Source: Acidobacteriota bacterium
GTDB lineage: Bacteria; Acidobacteriota; Terriglobia; Terriglobales; Acidobacteriaceae
Length of the DNA: 64,000 nt
Direction of reading: 5' to 3'
NCBI GenBank assembly: GCA_003010405.1
Contig: PJLO01000006.1
Span: forward strand, 287,034-351,033
The number at the start of each line of letters is the position of its first letter. Within the stretch, counting starts at the first letter, position 1. The notes beneath the pieces are model-generated. The model saw only the letters and a program-made list of their open reading frames with translations. It searched no databases and was not told the DNA's origin. The position numbers and the translations under genes were made by a program. Positions 9,681-17,742 of this stretch are shown piece after piece.

Positions 9681-10097
9681 TCAGGCAGGGGGAGAATTCT
9701 TTGGAGCCAGCAGGATTACGGGAACCCGGGGGATCTCCGTACGCCGGATTGTACTGGATAGGACAAGCTTGGGTGGGTCATGCTCCTCGAGAATGAACGC
9801 GTGTCCGCAAAGCAGCGAACAACGGGTGCCTATGCTTCCGTGAAATGGACAATGCGAGTGGCCTTCTCGCGAATGCTTGGAACTAGAGCTTACCCCATCA
9901 TCCAGTGACTGAACCGCGGTACTAACTTGCAAAACACCCGCTGCGTCGTCGATGAGATCATGGTGTTCCGCGCAAACGCGGTGCGTTACGAAGTTGTCGT
10001 GATAAAAACCAATCGCCTGGATCGCGAGCAACAAACAGATCGAAGAGACCACTCCCAGCGTGGTTAATAAACTCGGGCGCGGTCTCTTCGGAAGCAT
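9681..10097 (-). CDS. Small exported His/Cys-rich protein
   Basis: 138 residues: basic N-terminus, one hydrophobic segment (about residues 10-32, signal anchor or signal peptide), then a segment with HREGHSHCPFHG followed by CSLLCGH, i.e. a dense cluster of possible metal ligands. It lies 124 bases upstream of the TonB receptor on the same strand, so the two probably form one transcription unit. The family is not certain; it resembles the small DUF2946-like proteins encoded beside metal receptors. A periplasmic metal-binding role is an inference from composition and context. Confidence 0.6.
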   Translation of the reverse strand: MLPKRPRPSLLTTLGVVSSICLLLAIQAIGFYHDNFVTHRVCAEHHDLIDDAAGVLQVSTAVQSLDDGVSSSSKHSREGHSHCPFHGSIGTRCSLLCGHAFILEEHDPPKLVLSSTIRRTEIPRVPVILLAPKNSPPA

Positions 10098-10204
10098 GAC
10101 CTCGAGTATTCCAGTATGGTCATCGAAGTGTCAATCGGACCAGATATACGCAGGGTGCATACCGAAAAGCAGAGACTCCAAGCGATCACCATTGGCTGCT
10201 TTGA

Positions 10205-10514
10205 TCAGTTGTTCACTTGGCGCTTAATCAGATCACGCTTAAAGAACTGAAATGTGAAAGAAACAGGTTTCCGTCCAGATGGTCGATCTCCTGCAGTAAA
10301 GCACGCACTAAAAGTTCCTTACCTGTGTGTTCGAGCCAAACACCCTGCAATCCTGAGTCCGAATTGTAAGGACATTTGATCGCGTAACCTTGGCGTGAGA
10401 CGTTGAGTTGAGGAACTCTGATTGACAGGGGAGCTGTATAACCCCAAAGAATGGAAACCAGATGGAATCAAAGGCACGGGAGAATGAGTGCGAAGTCTGA
10501 ACCGAGTGGTTCAA
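10205..10514 (-). pseudogene. Decayed peptide deformylase
   Basis: Three pieces of a peptide deformylase can be read in different frames of the minus strand: KVTRSNVLTIRTQD (strand following motif 2), LVRALLQEIDHLDGNLF (motif 3) and the C-terminal FFKRDLIKRQVNN (ending at 10205). At least two frameshifts separate them, the catalytic motif HEIDH is changed to QEIDH, and motif 2 (EGCLS) is no longer recognisable. The gene is therefore inactive. A functional copy must lie elsewhere because the enzyme removes the formyl group from nascent proteins and is usually essential. Confidence 0.7.
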
Positions 10515-10548
10515 ATCGATGAAGACCTAATTATAGCCAGAGGCCCGG

Positions 10549-10855
10549 TGGCAGCACTGCGTGGTGCATTTCTACCGAAACGTGTAAACGAAGGTTCCGA
10601 GCGGCAAGGGAAAAGAGGTAGCGGCGATGTTGAAGGCGATCCATGCACGAGAGGATCGCAAGGCAGCACGTGAGAAATCCCGACACCTAGCCGAGAAAAT
10701 GCGGCGATCAAGCTGTGCGCGGCCGCCTCGATGATCGAGGCCAGCTTGAGGGAGACACTGGGCTACTGCGAGTTTCCGCGCGAACCCTGGCGCTACCTGT
10801 GACCCAACAATGTACTGGAACGGCTCAACCGCAACAGCAACAAGCGCAGGCGATG
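10549..10855 (+). pseudogene. IS256/mutator-family transposase remnant
   Basis: Fragments in shifting frames match the C-terminal half of mutator-type transposases in the right order: WQHCVVHFYRNV (from 10549), MLKAIHAREDRKAAREKS (from about 10627) and NNVLERLNRNSNKR (from about 10804). There are frame changes, an in-frame stop before the last piece, and no N-terminal half. No terminal repeats are visible. The remnant lies between the dead deformylase and the 3' end of ilvE, marking an old insertion site. Confidence 0.75.
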
Positions 10856-10883
10856 CCCCGCGCTTGTTGCTGTGTATGCCGAA

Positions 10884-11819
10884 TTACGCGCCGACTCTTA
10901 CAGGAACAGGCGTGAACCAGTTGTGGCGGTCCGGCTTGCTACCGTCGATTATGCTGAAGAGTTCCGCACGGATCGCCTTGGTGACTGGACCAACAGCGCC
11001 GTGGCCAACGGGGATCTTGTCCACCGAGCGGATCGGCGCGATTTCAGCCGCTGTTCCGGTGAAGAAAACCTCGTCTGCGACATAGAGAAGCTCGCGGGGA
11101 ATGACCTGTTCGACAACAGGAATGCCGAGGTCCTGTGCGATGCGAATGACTGAGTCGCGTGTAATGCCGGCCAAGACGGAGTTGCCGAGCGGCGGAGTCA
11201 GGAGTTTCCCATTGCGCACAAGGAAGATGTTTTCGCCGGAACCTTCGCTGACATAGCCATTGGCGTCAAGCGCGATGCCTTCTGCGTAACCGTTGAGAAT
11301 GGCTTCCATTTTGATCAGCTGGGAGTTCATGTAGTTCGCACCAGCCTTCGCCATCGCAGGCAGAGTATTCGGCGCAAGACGAGTCCAGGTCGAGACGCAG
11401 ACATCGACGCCCACATCTTCGGAGCCACCTAGATACTTGCCCCAGGCGAAATTCGCTATATAGCATTCGGTTGGCACGCCGAGGGCGTTCACGCCGATAT
11501 CGCCATAACCACGAATAATGAGAGGACGGATATAGCAGGGCCACACGCCATTTGCGCTGACTGTTTCCACCACGGCATCAACGAACTGCTGGCAGGTATA
11601 TTTCACCGGGATGCGATAGATCTTTGCGGAATCGAGCAATCGCTGCATGTGGTCGTGAGCGCGGAAAACCGCGGGACCGCTAGGCAGTTCATAACACCGA
11701 ACGCCCTCGAAGATAGAGGATCCATAGTTGACAACGTGCGACATGACGTGGATTTTTGCGTCATCCCAGTCGATGAGTTTTCCGTTGTGCCAAATTTTTT
11801 CAGTGGGTGTAACCGCCAT
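10884..11819 (-). CDS. ilvE: Branched-chain amino acid aminotransferase
   Basis: PLP enzyme (fold type IV) for the last step of Val, Leu and Ile synthesis and the first step of their breakdown. The 311-residue translation begins with the family hallmark IWHNGKLIDWDDAKIHVMSH, has the FEGVRCY segment, the catalytic Lys in AKAGANYMNSQL, and the signature EGSGENIFLV followed by GITRDSVI. Length is normal. The stop sits only a few bases from the IS256 remnant. It is downstream of, and on the same strand as, the TIGR00300 gene, but a terminator lies between them. Confidence 0.95.
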   Translation of the reverse strand: MAVTPTEKIWHNGKLIDWDDAKIHVMSHVVNYGSSIFEGVRCYELPSGPAVFRAHDHMQRLLDSAKIYRIPVKYTCQQFVDAVVETVSANGVWPCYIRPLIIRGYGDIGVNALGVPTECYIANFAWGKYLGGSEDVGVDVCVSTWTRLAPNTLPAMAKAGANYMNSQLIKMEAILNGYAEGIALDANGYVSEGSGENIFLVRNGKLLTPPLGNSVLAGITRDSVIRIAQDLGIPVVEQVIPRELLYVADEVFFTGTAAEIAPIRSVDKIPVGHGAVGPVTKAIRAELFSIIDGSKPDRHNWFTPVPVRVGA

Positions 11820-11903
11820 GTTTGCACGCTCCTAGCAAATAAAAAAAAGTAATTGAATTATAAGACAGCGCGGATGCGAACAGAATCGAATTCAGGCAAA
11901 ACT

Positions 11904-11944
11904 ACCCTGTTTTGAAGCTGCAGGTCGCAACTTCAAAACAGGGT
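11904..11944 (-). terminator. Hairpin terminator after the TIGR00300-family gene
   Basis: Perfect 14-bp inverted repeat (ACCCTGTTTTGAAG at 11904-11917 and complement at 11931-11944), 24 bases past the stop of the minus-strand gene ending at 11968; the minus strand continues with AGTTTTGCC. It isolates that gene from ilvE. Confidence 0.7.
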
Positions 11945-11967
11945 TCGATGGTTTTGCTTGAGAACTC

Positions 11968-13233
11968 TTAAAGTTTTTGTAATTTAAACATTTCCGAGCT
12001 TTCTTGTTCATCAGCAGCATCGAGTGCGCTTGCCAGTTCGCGCACGAACAGTTCAGCGTCCGTGACCAGGCCCAGAGCCTGGAAAGTTCCGCGATCCGCT
12101 AGCTTGGTAACTACGGCCGGATTTATATCGACTGCCACCACTTTGACCGATGCTTTCAACATATTGCCGGTGGCGATGGAGTGCAGCATTGTGGCGATCA
12201 TGAGCGCCATCTCAACGCCTTCCAAAGCGGAACGCATACGGACCTGTGCCTTTGAGGTGTCGGTGATGACGTCGGGCATCGGTCCATCGTCTCGAACGGA
12301 GCCGGCAAGAACAAGGTCTACATCATTCTTGATGCACTCGTACATGATGCCTTCTTGAATGATTCCTCGCTCGACGGCCTCGCGCAGGGATCCTACGCCG
12401 CGGATGGTGTTGATGGCGGCCATATGGTTGCGATGTCCGCCCTGGACGGGCTTTCCGTTATGAAGGGCGACGCCGAGCGAGGTTCCGAAGAGAACGCTTT
12501 CCACGTCGTGCGTGGCAATGGCGTTGCCGCCGAAGAGAACCTGCACGTATCCATCGCGAATCAGCTTTGCGAGATATGGACCGGCGCCGCTGTGGACGAT
12601 GGCTGGTCCGGCGACAATCAGAATCTTGCCTCCGCGCGCGCGAATCGCACGCATCTGCTTGGCAATTTCATCAATAACCAAGCGCTTGGGGTGTTCGGAG
12701 GAAACGTTGCTGCCCATGAAGCTGAAGATTTCCCGCTCACGCGGACGCTGGGGCGGCAGAATGCGTATGCCATCATGACCCACGACCACAAGTTCTCCCT
12801 GGCGAACTCCAGAGAAGGGAACCATGTGAGCCTCGGAATGCTCAGGGCTGACAACGATGGCGAGATCCATCTCCGTCTTTGTCACATCAACCCAGTGTCC
12901 ATTTAGACGAACCTGGGTTGGCAGGTGAGTCGTCGAGTAGAAGTCAGGGGGCAGAACACCATTTGCTGGTGCCGGCTTGTACGCGACATCTTCGCGCGAG
13001 GCAAGTACCGCGCCAAAAGACTGGAGTGCCGAGAGGATGGATTCCAGCTTATCTTCCGTTTCGGCATGAACCTTGAGACGCGCGAAGGAGGCCTCGTCTT
13101 TGGCTCGTCCGACCTGGATTTCCTGAACGTCAAACGAACCTCCCATGTCCATAATGGTGTCGAATGCGCGCGGGAGGGTCCAGGAGTCGATAATGTGTCC
13201 TTCTAGAGAGATTTCTTCACTGAATACTTTCAT
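11968..13233 (-). CDS. TIGR00300-family protein, ornithine cyclodeaminase type
   Basis: 421 residues from the ATG at 13233, chosen over the one at 13260 because AAGGAAAC precedes it. The N-terminal part (MKVFSEEISLEGHIIDSW) is the LOR/SDH-type domain and the C-terminal part is an NAD-binding fold with GGKILIVAGPAIVHSGAG and the conserved GNAIATHDVE. This family includes the archaeal-type ornithine cyclodeaminase and the C-terminal half of cyanobacterial AgrE/ArgZ, enzymes that turn ornithine into proline and ammonia; transfer of that activity to this protein is an inference. The leader upstream carries a possible attenuator rich in Pro and Arg codons, which would fit such a role. Confidence 0.8.
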   Translation of the reverse strand: MKVFSEEISLEGHIIDSWTLPRAFDTIMDMGGSFDVQEIQVGRAKDEASFARLKVHAETEDKLESILSALQSFGAVLASREDVAYKPAPANGVLPPDFYSTTHLPTQVRLNGHWVDVTKTEMDLAIVVSPEHSEAHMVPFSGVRQGELVVVGHDGIRILPPQRPREREIFSFMGSNVSSEHPKRLVIDEIAKQMRAIRARGGKILIVAGPAIVHSGAGPYLAKLIRDGYVQVLFGGNAIATHDVESVLFGTSLGVALHNGKPVQGGHRNHMAAINTIRGVGSLREAVERGIIQEGIMYECIKNDVDLVLAGSVRDDGPMPDVITDTSKAQVRMRSALEGVEMALMIATMLHSIATGNMLKASVKVVAVDINPAVVTKLADRGTFQALGLVTDAELFVRELASALDAADEQESSEMFKLQKL

Positions 13234-13330
13234 GTTTCCTTTTCCAAAGCCGCCACGCATTCGATGCGAGCGGAAAAGCTTTTCTGCCGGGACGGAAATT
13301 GACGGTCACGGCCAGACGCGGAGGGTAATG

Positions 13331-13361
13331 CAAAAGGCCCGCGGCGTTTTGCCTGCGGGCC
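13331..13361 (-). terminator. Candidate attenuator hairpin in the leader of the TIGR00300 gene
   Basis: On the minus strand GGCCCGC (13355-13361) pairs with GCGGGCC (13336-13342), with a further GGC/GCC inside, followed by TTTTG. It lies about 100 bases upstream of the start codon at 13233 and about 23 bases after a small leader ORF, the position expected of an attenuation terminator. Confidence 0.55.
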
Positions 13362-13384
13362 TGGAGAAGAGTGCTCAAATTCCT

Positions 13385-13468
13385 TTAGTTACAGAAGCTC
13401 TCTCCGCGCACGCAGACTCCGGCCCTCGGTCGCGGGTGAGGCAGCGGGTTTGTGCTCTGGAGCTTCAT
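13385..13468 (-). CDS. Possible 27-residue leader peptide, Pro/Arg rich
   Basis: ATG at 13468 to TAA at 13385 on the minus strand. The middle reads NPLPHPRPRAGVCVRG: four Pro and three Arg within 14 codons. It is followed by a GC-rich hairpin with T-run and then by the gene for an ornithine cyclodeaminase-type protein. The peptide's GGGCC segment could pair with the 5' arm of the hairpin as an antiterminator. No strong ribosome-binding site precedes it, so translation is not assured. Confidence 0.4.
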   Translation of the reverse strand: MKLQSTNPLPHPRPRAGVCVRGESFCN

Positions 13469-13607
13469 CACTAGAATTCTCAGGGAAGAAAACCGGAATG
13501 TCAACCCAGAGCCATGCGCACGATTGCAATATCTTACAAGTAAGTCGCAGAGTCAGGATTTATATTTGCTGAAAGGCTTCCCCTTCATTCTACTCTGAGA
13601 GGCGGCT

Positions 13608-14132
13608 GTGCCAGATAACCCGATTATTGAGTCCATCCGGCTCAAGGTACTCGAACAAATTGATAAGACGGAACACCTCATTCAGTTGATTCCTCCCGAC
13701 CTCATTGCATGGAGCCCCCAATGGAGTTCAGGCTCTTTCGACGTTGGTCACTTATTGGGGCATTTACTGGAGTGCTTTGCAGGGTTTTGTTCTGTATTCT
13801 ACGCGGCCTTTCCTCAGCAGTTCGAAGATGCTTTGACCCTGCGCTCTCTGCCTGTGAATCATTTCTGCAAACCCGAAGAAGCAATTGCTCGCGTTCTGGT
13901 TTACAAGAAGTACATCGAAGCAGGGTTCGATTTGTGCGGCGATGCTGATTTGGAACGCATGTTGCCGACCCACTTTGTGCCTGCAGAATCCGTTATGACC
14001 CTGCTACTCGGAAATCTCGAACACACCGTGAATCACAAGTACCAGCTTTTTGCGTATTTGAAGATGTTGGGAGTTCCAGTTGGTACGCGGGATCTCTACG
14101 TCTGGCGGGGAAGCGAAGAAAGCACCTACTAA
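13608..14132 (+). CDS. DinB-like four-helix protein
   Basis: 174 residues from a GTG start preceded by GAGAGGCG. It shows the DinB/YfiT-like pattern of a four-helix bundle with spaced histidines: GHLLGHLLE in the first half and LEHTVNHKYQLFAYLKMLG near the C-terminus, likely a metal site. Members include thiol-dependent transferases and many stress-related proteins of unknown reaction, so no substrate can be given. It is convergent with the dehI-like gene, with 64 bases between the stops. Confidence 0.75.
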   Translation: MPDNPIIESIRLKVLEQIDKTEHLIQLIPPDLIAWSPQWSSGSFDVGHLLGHLLECFAGFCSVFYAAFPQQFEDALTLRSLPVNHFCKPEEAIARVLVYKKYIEAGFDLCGDADLERMLPTHFVPAESVMTLLLGNLEHTVNHKYQLFAYLKMLGVPVGTRDLYVWRGSEESTY

Positions 14133-14196
14133 ATCTCCGTTTAACCGTGCTCTTGCCTGGCAAGCCGCATTAGGGTGCTCAGTTCCGCGTTCTTCC

Positions 14197-15123
14197 TTAC
14201 AAGGTCTTGCCGGAAGGGAATTGCGCAGCGGTTGTTCCGGCGTCTTCGGGAGTGGACTTGGGACGGACGTTCCCCCCGTCTATGGCAATCCTTGCGACGT
14301 TGACGTTGAGCAGTGCGGTCGAAAGGCTGTGGACAAACATATCCGTAATGCGAATCAAAGATCCGACTTCAGATTCGCGCATTCCCAATTCTGAGAGGTC
14401 GTAGGAATTGAATTCAACTGGTCCGGGAAGCTCGCCGACGAGTTGGAGCGCATCTTCGCGTACCAAGCTCCCGCAATGCTGGAAGAGTTGCGACACCGTG
14501 ATTGGCTTAACCCCGGTCCAGTAACTTTGAAGAAAATCTGGCCAGCGGGCAAAGGCACGATAGACAGTGTGGACAACGTCGGAGTCGGTGCTGGAGCGGA
14601 TATCGGCGAAGATTTCCTTGACGGTTGGCCTGGCGGTGTCTTCCTCAACCATGATGATATGACGGTGTGGCTTGGGAGAGGGAGCGGGTGTAAGTGGGAC
14701 ATTGGGGTTGCCGACTGGACCTTCAAAAGACTCGGAAAGAAGCGAGGCGAATAGAAGGCTCATCGGGACCGAATAACAGAAGAAATTAATACAGTCTTTT
14801 AACTCTTCCTGGGCACCAAGGCTGAACTCCAAACGAATGATTTCGGACTTCAGGTCAGGAACTTGGAAATAACTATGCACGCGGGTGTAGGCTCCAGCCC
14901 GCAGGCGGTTGGCACAGGAAAAAAAGGCTTGGGACTGGGCCAGGGGGCGAATGGAAGTCCAGAATCGATCAAGGAAGCGTGGCTGAGTGCCCAGAAACTG
15001 AAAAAAGCTGCTGATGTGCGGTACACCCAGAGTGCGCTGCATATCGCGGTAGACTTCCAGCACACGGCCGGTTGCTTCCGAGGGTGGCACTAAGCGAACC
15101 GCTTGTCCTTTTTTCCATCCCAT
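14197..15123 (-). CDS. DehI-family halocarboxylic acid dehydrogenase-like protein
   Basis: 308 residues made of two related helical halves: VPPSEATGRVLEVYRDMQRTL with VPHISSFFQFLGTQP, then VKEIFADIRSSTD with VVHTVYRAFARWPDFLQSYW. This duplicated layout is that of group I 2-haloacid dehalogenases (DehI). Most proteins annotated this way have never been tested on haloacids, so dehalogenase activity is only a possibility; an AhpD-like fold relative is another. The gene stands alone between convergent and divergent neighbours. Confidence 0.75.
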   Translation of the reverse strand: MGWKKGQAVRLVPPSEATGRVLEVYRDMQRTLGVPHISSFFQFLGTQPRFLDRFWTSIRPLAQSQAFFSCANRLRAGAYTRVHSYFQVPDLKSEIIRLEFSLGAQEELKDCINFFCYSVPMSLLFASLLSESFEGPVGNPNVPLTPAPSPKPHRHIIMVEEDTARPTVKEIFADIRSSTDSDVVHTVYRAFARWPDFLQSYWTGVKPITVSQLFQHCGSLVREDALQLVGELPGPVEFNSYDLSELGMRESEVGSLIRITDMFVHSLSTALLNVNVARIAIDGGNVRPKSTPEDAGTTAAQFPSGKTL

Positions 15124-15223
15124 ATTAGCAAATTGATGATAAAGCTGTACTACAGAGATTCACAAATCATTTCGAGCAAAAATTGAGAGCGATAGGAGTC
15201 TGATGACCGGCGAGTTGGCCTGA

Positions 15224-16093
15224 ATGTGTAGTCGTGTCATCATTACGGTCGTTATGCACGATTTTCAGGTTTTATTCGATCACGGCGAACACTCGGAGTT
15301 ATTGGATCCGGCAATGGCGCCATACGGCAAGCTGGGATTTCCAGCTCCAGTAGAAGGGCGACCCTGGATTTATGCGAATTTTGTGCAGACTCTGGACGGA
15401 ATCGTCTCCTTGCTGGGGAATGAAGCTGCCGGTTTTGACATCTCGGGAGTGCCGGAGGATCGCTGGTTGATGGACCTGCTGCGTGCTTACGCGGATGCCG
15501 TGCTGCTGGGGATGGGAACTCTTCGGGAAGAACAGAGGATGGCGCGGCCTCGCCCGCGCGGGCCGGTATTTCGGATCGTTGACCCCGGGCTGCAGCAACT
15601 TCGAGCGAAACTGCACCGGGGCAGAGAGCGCAACGTGCTCGTGACGACGCGAGCCGATTTTCAACTGAGTGACTATGCCGTCTTCGATGGAAAGTATGTG
15701 GATGCTACGGTGATCACGACGAGGGAGGGAGCCTCGAAACTGGAGAGGCAGAGCGACTCGCACCCGTTCGTCGACATAATTGGGGTGGACTCAGGTGAAG
15801 ATAAAAAGGTAGACCTGCGGCAGGCTGTGGCAGCACTGAATGAACGTTATGGGATCAACTATCTGCTCTACGAGGGCGGACCGGCGCTGTATTCCGGACT
15901 GCTTACGGCGGGCCTCATCGATGAAAAGTTTCTGACGGTTTCGCCTATGGAGGTGGGCCGGCTGAGCGCATTCGGGTTGAGGCCGAGCGTGCTGCCGGAC
16001 GTTGGATTCAGCAAGGAAGATGCTGTGCGATGGCACTGGCTGAGCTGCAGGAGAATTGGAGACTTCCAGTTCCACAGATTCCGCCGAAGGTGA
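15224..16093 (+). CDS. RibD C-terminal-domain (dihydrofolate reductase-fold) reductase
   Basis: Up to 289 residues. The segment RPWIYANFVQTLDGIVSL and later YLLYEGGPALYSGLLTAGLIDE are the marks of the riboflavin-biosynthesis reductase domain that uses NADPH on a pyrimidine intermediate. No deaminase domain is present and no other rib gene is nearby, so this may be a stand-alone paralog with another substrate. The start is unclear: ATG 15224 lies directly after the stop of a six-codon ORF (15203-15223) that has AGGAG ahead of it, which would permit reinitiation; ATG 15254 (MHDFQVLFD) is the alternative. Confidence 0.8.
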   Translation: MCSRVIITVVMHDFQVLFDHGEHSELLDPAMAPYGKLGFPAPVEGRPWIYANFVQTLDGIVSLLGNEAAGFDISGVPEDRWLMDLLRAYADAVLLGMGTLREEQRMARPRPRGPVFRIVDPGLQQLRAKLHRGRERNVLVTTRADFQLSDYAVFDGKYVDATVITTREGASKLERQSDSHPFVDIIGVDSGEDKKVDLRQAVAALNERYGINYLLYEGGPALYSGLLTAGLIDEKFLTVSPMEVGRLSAFGLRPSVLPDVGFSKEDAVRWHWLSCRRIGDFQFHRFRRR

Positions 16094-16116
16094 TTGGGAT
16101 TTGTTAGACTCGGGAT

Positions 16117-17730
16117 GTGAAGGGCATTCATAAGAGCGCCTGGCTGCTGGCAGCCGTGTCGGGGCTGCTGCAGATTCTGATTTTTCCTCGACCTAATCTT
16201 TACTGGCTGTGCTGGATTGCGTTGGCACCGCTCATGTACGCGCTGCTGCGCACTCGCGAGGCAGATGCCACCGAGCTGCTGACCGAGGAAAGCTACTCGT
16301 TCCTGGCTCCCGCGCGGGCTTGGCAGGGTTTTTTGCTGGGCTGGGTTTCGGGGACAATCTTCTATCTGGGGACCTGTTACTGGGTCTATGCGGTGATGCA
16401 CTCCTATGGCGGGCTCTCGCCGTCAGTCTCTCTTCTGCTGCTCGTAGTGTTCTCGCTTTATATCGGACTACATCACGGATTATTTGGCATGCTGATGGCC
16501 ATAGCGGGCCGCTCACGTGTTGGGTTCAGCCGGAAAGCGCTCGTGCTGGCTCCGTTTCTGTGGGTCGCGGTGGAACTGCTGCGTTCTTATGTGGTGAGCT
16601 TCCCCTGGATGCTGCTGGGAACGGCGCAGATCGACAATACTCCGCTGGTGCGGCTGGCGAGCCTGACCGGCGTGTACGGCGTGTCTTTTGAGATTGCTCT
16701 TGTAAACACGGTTTTTGCCGCAACCATGCTGGTGCAGCGCAAGCGTCGCAAAGCACTGCTCATGACAGCGCTGGCCGGCGCAATCGTGCTGCAGGCTACA
16801 ACGCTGGTGAAATCGGAACCGAGCGAGGTGGAGGCACATGCCACGCTGGTACAGCAGAATGTGCCCATCGAGCGACAGTGGACCTTTGAAAGTTACAGCC
16901 ATCTTCTGAACGAACTGAGCGCAATGAGTCGAGCGCCGGAGGCGAGCAAGGACCCAGGCATTGCCCGGCTGATCGTATGGCCGGAATCGCCCGCTCCATT
17001 TGGAACCGATGACCGGCTGTTCACCGAATCAACGGCGGCCTTGGCACGGACGCAGCGATCTTGGCTGCTGACGGGTGCGACAGCCGTACTGCCGACGGCC
17101 ATTCAGGGCGAGGAAGAGCGTATTTACAACTCGGCACTGCTCGTGCGGCCGGATGGATCGGCGGTTCAGCGATACGACAAAGTACATCTGGTGCCATGGG
17201 GGGAGTACATTCCGTTCTCGTGGGCGTTTGGCTTTGCAAAATCGCTGACTCACGAAGTGGGAAAATTTGCTCCGGGGGATGCCGGACGCGTGCCGCTGGA
17301 AGTGGGCGGACATCGTTATGGCGTGTTCATCTGCTACGAAGCGGTGTTTCCGCAGGAGGTGCGGCAGTTCGCGGCGCATGGTGCCGAAGTGTTTGTGAAT
17401 ATTTCAAATGACGGCTGGTACGGCGACTCGGGCGCAGCATGGCAGCACCTGAATATGGCGCGGATGCGAGCGGTGGAAAACCATCGATGGCTGCTGCGCG
17501 ACACGAACACGGGAATCACAGCTTCCATTGACCCGCTGGGGCGAGTAGTTTCAGTGGCCCCGCGAAATGAGCGTTTGGCCCTGAACGCGCCCTATGGACT
17601 GGTTAGAGACACGACCTTCTATACGCAGTACGGCGACTGGTTTCCAATTCTATGTGCCATAATTTCTATTGTGGGGTTGCTCTGGCGCGACCGTACTCGT
17701 GCGCACGTGATGCATCCAATCCCTGTTTAG
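16117..17730 (+). CDS. lnt: Apolipoprotein N-acyltransferase
   Basis: Inner-membrane enzyme that adds the third acyl chain to lipoproteins. 537 residues from a GTG start (the overlapping ATG at 16115 is followed at once by a stop). The first 210 residues form about six membrane segments; the rest is a periplasmic nitrilase-fold domain with the triad Glu290 (VWPESPAP), Lys355 (YDKVHLVPWGEYIPF) and Cys406 (FICYEAVFP), matching E267/K335/C387 of E. coli. A final membrane helix closes the protein. prfB follows after 12 bases and may be co-transcribed. Confidence 0.95.
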   Translation: MKGIHKSAWLLAAVSGLLQILIFPRPNLYWLCWIALAPLMYALLRTREADATELLTEESYSFLAPARAWQGFLLGWVSGTIFYLGTCYWVYAVMHSYGGLSPSVSLLLLVVFSLYIGLHHGLFGMLMAIAGRSRVGFSRKALVLAPFLWVAVELLRSYVVSFPWMLLGTAQIDNTPLVRLASLTGVYGVSFEIALVNTVFAATMLVQRKRRKALLMTALAGAIVLQATTLVKSEPSEVEAHATLVQQNVPIERQWTFESYSHLLNELSAMSRAPEASKDPGIARLIVWPESPAPFGTDDRLFTESTAALARTQRSWLLTGATAVLPTAIQGEEERIYNSALLVRPDGSAVQRYDKVHLVPWGEYIPFSWAFGFAKSLTHEVGKFAPGDAGRVPLEVGGHRYGVFICYEAVFPQEVRQFAAHGAEVFVNISNDGWYGDSGAAWQHLNMARMRAVENHRWLLRDTNTGITASIDPLGRVVSVAPRNERLALNAPYGLVRDTTFYTQYGDWFPILCAIISIVGLLWRDRTRAHVMHPIPV

Positions 17731-17742
17731 GAGCAGGATTTC

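Noticed and set aside
12355..12906. Plus-strand ORF of 183 codons within the TIGR00300 gene
   Set aside because: Shadow of a GC-rich gene in the opposite frame.
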